Source: Nitrospirota bacterium (GTDB taxonomy: Bacteria > Nitrospirota > Thermodesulfovibrionia > Thermodesulfovibrionales > JdFR-88). Taken from it: 12,704 nt of DNA. The first letter of the stretch is position 1. The number at the start of each line of letters is the position of its first letter. Position numbers and translations under genes: made by a program. Positions 7,440 through 12,704 of the stretch are shown one piece after another. Below the pieces are notes generated by a model. It ran no database searches and was not told the origin of the DNA. It worked only from the letters and a program-made list of their open reading frames with translations. The DNA lies in NCBI GenBank assembly GCA_021790695.1, contig JAJYGJ010000105.1, positions 1 through 12,704 of the forward strand. The letters run 5' to 3'.

Positions 7440-8645
7440 ATGAAAGTACTGGTCCTGACGAATATGTATCCCAGATGCATGGGCGGCACTTTTGTCCATG
7501 AACAGGCAAAACATCTGATTAACGCCGGCTGTGAGTTGCGCGTGATAGCGCCGGCGGCGTTTTACCCCAAGGCGCTTGCAAACGGCAGCAGGTGGAGTAC
7601 ATACGCCAAAATACCGGCGAGGGCAATGATCGACACGATACCCGTATATTACCCCAGATATTTACGTCTGCCCGGAAAATGGTTCCACGCGCCGGCCTGT
7701 TATACCCAGTATCTCGGTCTCAGGAATACCGCAGACGCCATAATCCGGAAATTCAGGCCGGATTTGATCCATGCCCATGGGGCCACGCCCGCCGGATATA
7801 TCGGACTGATGCTGAAAAAGAGGTACGGCCTGCCGCTTGTCTGCAGCCTGAGAGGCAGCGATATCAATCTTTATCCGGGTTATGGGAGGCTGTCTTTCCA
7901 CATGACGCAAAGGGTCATCGCCGAATCCGACGGGCTGGTCAGCGTGAGCGCCGCCCTGAGGGATGCCGCAAACTCCGTCGCGAGGGCAAAAACAAAAAAT
8001 GAGATCCGGATCGTCCATAACGGATGCGATCGTGACAGTTTTGCCGGCAGGCCGGAAGACCGCCGGGCCACAAGGGCGAAACTGGGCATTCCCGGGACCG
8101 CCAGGGTCCTTGCATTCGTTGGCAGCATATCCCGTGACAAGGGGATATGCGAATTGATGGAGTCTTTCAGGCGGATACATTCACTGGATGCCGGGGTGCA
8201 TCTGCTCGTTGCCGGCGACGGCCCGGAGGCGGCCATTCTGGAGGCGATGGCCTCTCATAACCTGTCGGCCAACTTGCATCGGCTGGGCGGCCTTTCCCAC
8301 GGGGCAATCCCCGCCGTCCTGAGCGCGGCGGATGTCCTTGTCCTGCCCAGTTACCATGAGGGGCTTCCGAATGCCGTGCTGGAGGCGATGGCCTGCCGTT
8401 TGCCCGTCATCGCCACCCGCGTCGGAGGAATCCCCGAGGCGGTGGAAGACGGGGCGAGCGGCCTGCTGGTCCCCCCGGGTGATGCCGAAACCCTGACCGG
8501 AAAAATCAGGTACCTGCTCCTGAATGATGATGTCGCAAGGCGGATGGGCGACCGCGGACGGGAGATCGTGCAGGCGAAGTTTACATGGAGGGCCAATGCG
8601 GAAAAGGTGCTGGGGCTCTACGGCGAGGTCATGAATGCAAAATAA
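7440..8645 (+). CDS. Family 4 glycosyltransferase with EX7E motif
   Basis: This 401-residue GT-B enzyme is a clear GT4 retaining glycosyltransferase. The N-terminal domain begins L-V-L-T-N-M-Y-P and has H-A-H-G (111-114) and S-L-R-G-S-D (136-141), seen in WcaL/GtfA-like and teichuronic-acid-type members. The donor domain starts near F-V-G-S-I-S-R-D-K-G (226-235). The catalytic/donor motif E-G-L-P-N-A-V-L-E (307-315) gives the classical EX7E pair E307 and E315, followed by G-G-I-P-E (around 328-332). Length and motif order are complete for the family. The ATG at 7440 lies 26 bases after the previous stop, the widest gap in the window. There is no good Shine-Dalgarno site and no promoter-like pair in the gap. 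The 3' end overlaps the next gene by 11 bases. Donor and linkage are unknown. Confidence 0.92.
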   Translation: MKVLVLTNMYPRCMGGTFVHEQAKHLINAGCELRVIAPAAFYPKALANGSRWSTYAKIPARAMIDTIPVYYPRYLRLPGKWFHAPACYTQYLGLRNTADAIIRKFRPDLIHAHGATPAGYIGLMLKKRYGLPLVCSLRGSDINLYPGYGRLSFHMTQRVIAESDGLVSVSAALRDAANSVARAKTKNEIRIVHNGCDRDSFAGRPEDRRATRAKLGIPGTARVLAFVGSISRDKGICELMESFRRIHSLDAGVHLLVAGDGPEAAILEAMASHNLSANLHRLGGLSHGAIPAVLSAADVLVLPSYHEGLPNAVLEAMACRLPVIATRVGGIPEAVEDGASGLLVPPGDAETLTGKIRYLLLNDDVARRMGDRGREIVQAKFTWRANAEKVLGLYGEVMNAK

Positions 8646-9759
8646 GAAGGTCTGCATTATAACCACCGCGCACCGGGCCTTCGACGACCGGATTTTCCAC
8701 AAGGAGGGACAAAGCCTCGTCAGGGCGGGATACGAAGTGGTGCTCATCGCCCCCCACGAAAGGGAGGAGACCGTGGGCGGCATACATATAATACCTTTGC
8801 CGGGGGCGGGAAGGACGGCCCGCAGGCTGCTCCTGGCCGCGTTAAGGGCCTATCTTCTTGCCGTGAAAACAGGGGTTTCCATTTATCACATCCACGATCC
8901 CGATCTCCTTCCGGCGGGTATTTTGCTGAAGGCGCTGGGCGGGAAAAAAAGAAAAGTGATATACGACGTCCACGAGGACTACGGGAAAAAGATGCTCTCG
9001 AAAAAGGGCATGGGAAGGAGGCTCATGGCGGGGTTTTTTACCTCTTTCGAAGCTGCCGCGGCCCGGATGCTGGATTATGTGGTCGCCGCCGATTCGAACA
9101 TAAAAAAGAAATTCAGCGGCGTGGGCGCGGAGGTGATAGGCAATTATCCTCCGCTCAATTTTTCGGCAGCGCCCGGGAGGCGGGGCGGGCGGACCATGAG
9201 GATGGTCTATACTGGGGGCATTTGCCGCGACAGGGGAAGCAGGGTGATGATTGAAATGATGAAATACCTTGAAGACTGCGCCGTCGAGCTGCACCTGGCG
9301 GGCGCGATACTCGATACGAAAGACAGTTGCCTTTTTACCTCGACAGGGAAAGTCGCATATCACGGGTTCATACCCTGGCAGGATGTGATGAAGCGCCTGG
9401 CCGACGCGGACGCCGGACTCCTGCTCCTGCAGCCGACCCCTTCCTACGTCAACTGCACCGGCGAGGGGATAGTGAAATTATTTGAATACATGATGGCGGG
9501 GCTGCCCGTTATCGTTTCCGATTTTCCGCATCTGAGGGCCCTTATCGGCGGGATAGGGTGCGGGATATGCGTCGATCCGGCGGACCCCGCCAAAGTGGCC
9601 GGCGCCGTCAGGTTTCTCTTCAGCCATCCTGAAATACGGGAAGAGATGGGACAAAGGGGGAGGGACGCGGTCATGGGGAAATATAACTGGGAAAATGAAG
9701 GCGCTAAGCTGATTGCCTTATATGAAAAGGCCCTGGGCCGAAGTGGAAGCCGCGCCTGA
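8635..9759 (+). CDS. GT4-like glycosyltransferase with H-D-P-D motif
   Basis: The 374-residue protein belongs to a GT-B subgroup common in exopolysaccharide loci. The N-terminal half has I-T-T-A-H-R-A-F-D-D-R-I-F-H-K-E (residues 9-24), the signature H-D-P-D-L-L-P (87-93) and V-H-E-D-Y (112-116). The C-terminal half opens at M-V-Y-T-G-G-I near residue 190 and has G-E-G-I-V-K-L-F-E-Y-M-M-A-G-L-P-V around 276-292, then D-F-P and a closing Y-N-W-E-N-E segment. The usual glutamate pair is spaced one residue closer (E277 and E284) than in EX7E, but E284 in the K-L-F-E-Y context is the conserved one. GAGG at 8625-8628 lies 6 bases before the ATG, supporting the start despite an 11-base overlap with the previous gene. 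It acts in the cytoplasm or at the inner leaflet; the sugar is unknown. Confidence 0.9.
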   Translation: MQNKKVCIITTAHRAFDDRIFHKEGQSLVRAGYEVVLIAPHEREETVGGIHIIPLPGAGRTARRLLLAALRAYLLAVKTGVSIYHIHDPDLLPAGILLKALGGKKRKVIYDVHEDYGKKMLSKKGMGRRLMAGFFTSFEAAAARMLDYVVAADSNIKKKFSGVGAEVIGNYPPLNFSAAPGRRGGRTMRMVYTGGICRDRGSRVMIEMMKYLEDCAVELHLAGAILDTKDSCLFTSTGKVAYHGFIPWQDVMKRLADADAGLLLLQPTPSYVNCTGEGIVKLFEYMMAGLPVIVSDFPHLRALIGGIGCGICVDPADPAKVAGAVRFLFSHPEIREEMGQRGRDAVMGKYNWENEGAKLIALYEKALGRSGSRA

Positions 9760-9772
9760 CATTAAAGTTTAA

Positions 9773-10735
9773 ATGGTCATAAGGAAAATAACCCCGGAGA
9801 GCCGGCAGAAATATGAGGGCTCGTCGATCATGTACGGCTCCGTATTCGACGGCCCGCAATGGAGCGGCCTGTTCGCGGAGAAGATCGCGCATTACGGCCT
9901 TTATGCCGGCGGCGACCTGATCGGCGGCTTTTATCTCTACAGGGAGAAAAGATACGGGCTCACCGTATGCTGCAATCCGCCGCTTACGCCTTCGACAGGC
10001 CTTTTTTTCAGGGATGAGACCAAAAATCCCGCCAGGGCGATGGACAAATGCAAGGAGGTCATGTCCCTGGTGGCGGAATTCATCAATAAAAAGAATTATC
10101 CGATAGTGTCACTTGCATTCGATAAAAATACGGTCGATATGCAGCCCTTCATCTGGAGGGATTTCAAGGTGATCCCCCAGTACACGTATGTCATGGACCT
10201 GTCCCGGTCCGCGGGCGGGATATGGAAGGGGATGTCCGCTGAAAAAAGAAATGACATCACCAGGGGGACAAAAGACGGATTGGCCGTCAGGAGGCTAAAC
10301 GATTACTCCATCGTGAAATCCCTGGTCCTCAAAACCTTTTCGAGGCAAAAAAAGAAAATTGACGATTCCGGCATGAACAAGGTCCTCTTTGATTTTGCAA
10401 ACGGCGGCAACAGTTTTGGCTTTGCGGCATTTAACGGGAATGAGCCCATTGCCTGCACGTTTTGCGTTTACGACAGCAATACCGCCTATTATCTCCTCGG
10501 AGGTTATTGTTCCGAAAAAAAACATCATGGCGCCGGGGCAATGTGCGTGTGGGAATCGATCCGGCACGCAAAATCCCTTGCCCTGTCGTGTTTTGATTTT
10601 GAAGGGTCGATGGTGCCGTCCATAGAACGGTATTTCAGGGGGTTCGGCGGCCGTCTGACGCCGTATTACCGCGTGAACAAGGCAAGACTGCCCCTTGAAA
10701 TAGCCCTCAAGTTTTTCAAGCGGAGATTGTTCTAG
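9773..10735 (+). CDS. FemAB/GNAT-like acyl- or aminoacyltransferase
   Basis: The 320-residue product looks like the FemAB-type GNAT proteins of polysaccharide loci (Acetyltransf_6 type). These carry two GNAT-like folds and move an acyl or aminoacyl group onto an amine. The first half has V-F-D-G-P-Q-W-S (24-31) and a G-G-F-Y-L-Y strand. The middle has the basic motif E-K-R-N-D-I-T-R-G-T-K-D-G (157-169), matching the R-N-x-I-x-K/R segment of the family. The end has F-D-F-E-G-S-M (274-280) and a G-F-G-G (near 292-295), the usual closing motif. There is no signal peptide, so it is cytoplasmic. The start follows a 13-base, A/T-rich gap with no clear Shine-Dalgarno. The stop TAG shares its last base with the GTG of the deacetylase-like gene, which makes translational coupling likely and suggests that both act on the same amino sugar (inference). 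The acyl donor is unknown. Confidence 0.8.
   Translation: MVIRKITPESRQKYEGSSIMYGSVFDGPQWSGLFAEKIAHYGLYAGGDLIGGFYLYREKRYGLTVCCNPPLTPSTGLFFRDETKNPARAMDKCKEVMSLVAEFINKKNYPIVSLAFDKNTVDMQPFIWRDFKVIPQYTYVMDLSRSAGGIWKGMSAEKRNDITRGTKDGLAVRRLNDYSIVKSLVLKTFSRQKKKIDDSGMNKVLFDFANGGNSFGFAAFNGNEPIACTFCVYDSNTAYYLLGGYCSEKKHHGAGAMCVWESIRHAKSLALSCFDFEGSMVPSIERYFRGFGGRLTPYYRVNKARLPLEIALKFFKRRLF
10722..10725 (+). promoter_or_regulatory. Shine-Dalgarno site deciding the GTG start at 10735
   Basis: GGAG lies 9 bases upstream of the GTG, within the end of the previous gene. It supports the GTG as initiator and a one-base TAGTG stop-start junction. Confidence 0.55.
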
Positions 10736-11556
10736 TGAACGTGATCATTTCCCACGATGTCGACCACATAACGGCCTGGGAACACCTGGGCAGGGACCTG
10801 ATCCTGCCCAAGCATATCGTGAGGAACTGTATCGAGTTCGGCCTGAAACATATCTCTCTGGGCGAGACCGCCCGGCGATGCGGGGACATAATCAAAAACC
10901 GGTGGAACAACATTGCGGACCTGATGAAATTCGACAGGGGCAGGGGTGTCCCCTCCACTTTTTTCTTCGGCGTTCAAAACGGCCTCGGACTCTCATACAC
11001 GCCGGATGACGCGAAACTCTGGATGAACAGGGTGGCCCGGGAAGGTTTTTCCATAGGCGTTCATGGGATCGCGTTTGAACTCCCGGAGGAGATCAGACGG
11101 GAACACGACGCCTTCGCCGCGGCCACCGGGCTCGACGGCTTCGGAATAAGGATGCATTACCTGCGGCGCAACCCCGAGACGCTCGCCAACCTTGAAAAGA
11201 CCGGCTACAAATTCGACAGCACGCTTCCCGAATTGACGCCTCCCTTCAAGGTCGGCGGCATGTGGGAATTCCCCCTGCATATCATGGACGGCGATATCCT
11301 CTGCGGCAACGGCCGCTGGCAGGACCGGACCCTGGAGCAGGCCAAGGACTCCACGAAGGCCATACTGGAGGCGTCCGCGGACCGCGGGATCGAATATTTC
11401 ACGATTTTATTGCATGACAGGTACTTCAGCGACAGTTTCCGGACATGGAAAGAGTGGTATGTGTGGGTCACCGAATTTTTAAAGGAGAGCGGCTGCAGGT
11501 TTGTCAGTTATGACGGGGCCATCGGGGAACTGGAGAGGGCCCATGCCGTCCTGTAA
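10735..11556 (+). CDS. Polysaccharide-deacetylase-like protein (NodB-type, atypical motifs)
   Basis: The 273-residue product begins almost at once with the deacetylase first motif, I-I-S-H-D-V-D-H (residues 4-11), where the Asp pair D8/D10 would act as base and metal ligand. The second motif is atypical: I-G-V-H-G-I-A-F-E with H110, lacking the second His of the usual H-S-x-x-H. A third motif, R-M-H-Y-L-R (139-144), and a late L-L-H-D-R (225-229, H227) resemble the subgroup of deacetylases found in capsule and exopolysaccharide loci. No signal peptide is visible, so it should act in the cytoplasm, perhaps on a lipid-linked or nucleotide-linked amino sugar. GTG is used as start with GGAG 9 bases upstream. 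It shares one base with the preceding FemAB-like gene and 14 bases with the following gene. It could remove N-acetyl groups; a non-hydrolytic or binding role is possible given the missing His. Confidence 0.78.
   Translation: MNVIISHDVDHITAWEHLGRDLILPKHIVRNCIEFGLKHISLGETARRCGDIIKNRWNNIADLMKFDRGRGVPSTFFFGVQNGLGLSYTPDDAKLWMNRVAREGFSIGVHGIAFELPEEIRREHDAFAAATGLDGFGIRMHYLRRNPETLANLEKTGYKFDSTLPELTPPFKVGGMWEFPLHIMDGDILCGNGRWQDRTLEQAKDSTKAILEASADRGIEYFTILLHDRYFSDSFRTWKEWYVWVTEFLKESGCRFVSYDGAIGELERAHAVL
11532..11535 (+). promoter_or_regulatory. Shine-Dalgarno site for the right-edge asparagine-synthetase-like gene
   Basis: GGAG lies 7 bases before the ATG at 11543, inside the end of the deacetylase-like gene. 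It favours 11543 over the other in-frame ATG at 11510, which would add 11 residues that look like read-through of the upstream gene. Confidence 0.6.
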
Positions 11557-12704
11557 GGAGTCTCCATCATATTCCGGGGCCGGAAATAATCGCCGCCTGG
11601 CCGGCCATGACGCCCTTTTACTGCCCGGCGGGCGCGTTTCATCCTTCTGGCAAAGCGCCGGGTACGATGTCTACTGGGAGGGCCTTGTTTTCGCAAGCGG
11701 AATTCCATCGGGGCCCGAATCCGTGAAGGTGTTCGTCGCGGAACTTGAAAAAAAGGGGATAGAGGACGCCTGCGGCATGCTTAAGGGGATCTACTTTTTT
11801 GTTATCGAATCGAGGAAAAGCGGCGATATCCACGCGTTCATAGACAATTCCGGTTTGTACCATGCGTTTTACACGCCGCGCAGGGTATCTTCTTCCTTTC
11901 TCGAACTTGCCAGGCATGAGGGGCTTGCCGCTAGTGATTTTGATCCGGATGCGGTGGTTGAGTTCCTGCATTTCGGCTCGCTTTTTTCCTTCGGGACATA
12001 TCTCCCCCCGATCAGGCGGATCCGCCACGACGATATAATCCGCCTTTCCCGTCAAGGCGGTAAACTGACATTTGCAAAAAAGAACGGCACCGGAATCTGC
12101 TCGCCTCCGGACTCCCCTTCGGTGACGTTCGAGCAGTTTTTTCATGAAACGGCCGCATCGCTCTGCAACCGCAGGGTCAGCATTGACCTTACCGGCGGCG
12201 TCGATACAAGGCTTGTGGCGGCAATGTTTGACCGCTGCGGCCTGCAATTCGAGACGGCCTCATCCGGCGGGACGCCCGAATACGAGGACATCTCTCTTTC
12301 GAGGCCGGTTGCCCGCGCCCTCGGACATCCATGGTTTGCCACGATACATTCGGCCTCCGGGCTGGAACGGGACATGGGCGACATACTCCTCGCAACGGAC
12401 GGTTTATACGACGTCCTCTATTATCACCGGCTGTATCAATTGCAAAAGGACAGAAAAAAACGGGGCGTCGATACGATGATTTCAGGCGCCGGCGGGGAAC
12501 TGTTCAAGGATTTCTGGTGGCTGCATGAATTCCCGTTTTACAGGAGAGGGGCGTCTGACATAGAGAGGTTCGTGGATATGAGGGTCATGTCGTTTGGGCC
12601 CATGCGCGGTATTTTGACGGGGGCGTTCGACGATGCCGCCTTCAATCTGAAGCGGAATCTCGTCAGGAGTTTCTCTCAATATGCCCTGGATACCAACACG
12701 AGGA
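11543..12704 (+). CDS. Divergent asparagine-synthetase-like protein, glutaminase-dead; 3' end outside window
   Basis: The frame runs without a stop from ATG 11543 to the right edge, giving 387 residues of an incomplete protein. The first 210 or so residues resemble a degraded Ntn glutaminase domain: there is no Met-Cys-Gly start, and only the later strands survive (M-L-K-G-I-Y-F-F-V at 81-89, A-F-I-D-N-S-G-L-Y-H-A-F-Y near 99-111). Then comes F-L-H-F-G-S-L-F and L-P-P-I-R-R-I, as in AsnB proteins just before the synthetase domain. The ATP-binding loop is altered to D-L-T-G-G-V-D-T-R (215-223), where AsnB has S-G-G-x-D-S. A second AsnB landmark appears as S-G-A-G-G-E-L-F (314-321) in place of T-G-D-G-G-D-E-L-F. 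The protein may still activate a carboxylate with ATP but cannot take ammonia from glutamine itself. This arrangement is known in beta-lactam synthetase relatives. It overlaps the deacetylase-like gene by 14 bases. Confidence 0.75.
   Translation, partial: MPSCKESPSYSGAGNNRRLAGHDALLLPGGRVSSFWQSAGYDVYWEGLVFASGIPSGPESVKVFVAELEKKGIEDACGMLKGIYFFVIESRKSGDIHAFIDNSGLYHAFYTPRRVSSSFLELARHEGLAASDFDPDAVVEFLHFGSLFSFGTYLPPIRRIRHDDIIRLSRQGGKLTFAKKNGTGICSPPDSPSVTFEQFFHETAASLCNRRVSIDLTGGVDTRLVAAMFDRCGLQFETASSGGTPEYEDISLSRPVARALGHPWFATIHSASGLERDMGDILLATDGLYDVLYYHRLYQLQKDRKKRGVDTMISGAGGELFKDFWWLHEFPFYRRGASDIERFVDMRVMSFGPMRGILTGAFDDAAFNLKRNLVRSFSQYALDTNTR

Noticed and set aside
8181..8783. 200-residue minus-strand open frame spanning the junction of two glycosyltransferases
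   Set aside because: It crosses two well-supported + strand genes and shows no family motif.
10348..10354. A-AAA-AAG heptamer in zero-frame register in the FemAB-like gene, resembling the dnaX-type slippery site
   Set aside because: A -1 shift would meet a TGA within three codons (10360-10362). I see no stimulatory Shine-Dalgarno at a suitable distance or strong hairpin, so chance in a Lys-rich stretch is likelier.
11639..12247. 202-residue minus-strand open frame near the right edge
   Set aside because: The + strand is open from 11543 to the end with asparagine-synthetase landmarks and a Shine-Dalgarno site; the minus frame has none.

Overview
The window is one uninterrupted stretch of a bacterial surface-polysaccharide (exopolysaccharide or O-antigen-like) biosynthesis locus. 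All eleven recognisable genes lie on the + strand and are packed tightly: junctions range from a 14-base overlap to a 26-base gap. There is no room for internal promoters, and I see no terminator, tRNA, rRNA, CRISPR array or insertion sequence. The locus is therefore most likely part of one long operon. Both edges cut through genes (a methyltransferase tail on the left, an asparagine-synthetase-like protein on the right), so the operon continues on both sides.

Organism: the DNA looks moderately GC-rich by eye, with frequent AGG (Arg) and ATA (Ile) codons and several weak or absent Shine-Dalgarno sites. The gene set is that of a Gram-negative bacterium with a Wzy-type or exosortase-era exopolysaccharide pathway. 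Codon flavour and gene mix would fit Nitrospirota or Desulfobacterota-type lineages, but this is a low-confidence inference and no marker gene is present.

Layout. 2-262: C-terminal end of a SAM-dependent methyltransferase. 276-1226: family 2 (GT-A) glycosyltransferase. 1227-2741: exported right-handed beta-helix protein with a DUF1565-like start. 2738-4084: GT4-like glycosyltransferase. 4072-5463: multi-pass O-antigen polymerase/ligase-like membrane protein. 5470-7413: complete glutamine-dependent asparagine-synthetase-type amidotransferase. 7440-8645 and 8635-9759: two further GT4-like glycosyltransferases. 9773-10735: FemAB/GNAT-like acyl or aminoacyl transferase. 10735-11556: polysaccharide-deacetylase-like protein starting at GTG. 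11543 to the right edge: a divergent asparagine-synthetase-like protein that keeps a recognisable but altered ATP-binding loop and lacks the glutaminase cysteine.

How they may work together (inference): four glycosyltransferases build a lipid-linked oligosaccharide on the cytoplasmic face, the methyltransferase decorates it, and the Wzy/WaaL-like protein polymerises or ligates it in the periplasm. The exported beta-helix protein binds or trims the product. The last three genes (FemAB-like transferase, deacetylase-like protein, degenerate amide ligase) overlap one another and look like a translationally coupled module. With the canonical amidotransferase they suggest chemistry on nitrogen: exposing or installing amines and forming amide bonds on the polymer or its precursor. 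This module, and the glutaminase-dead synthetase at the right edge in particular, is the most promising candidate for something not yet described. No flippase, chain-length regulator, outer-membrane exporter or initiating sugar-phosphate transferase is in the window.
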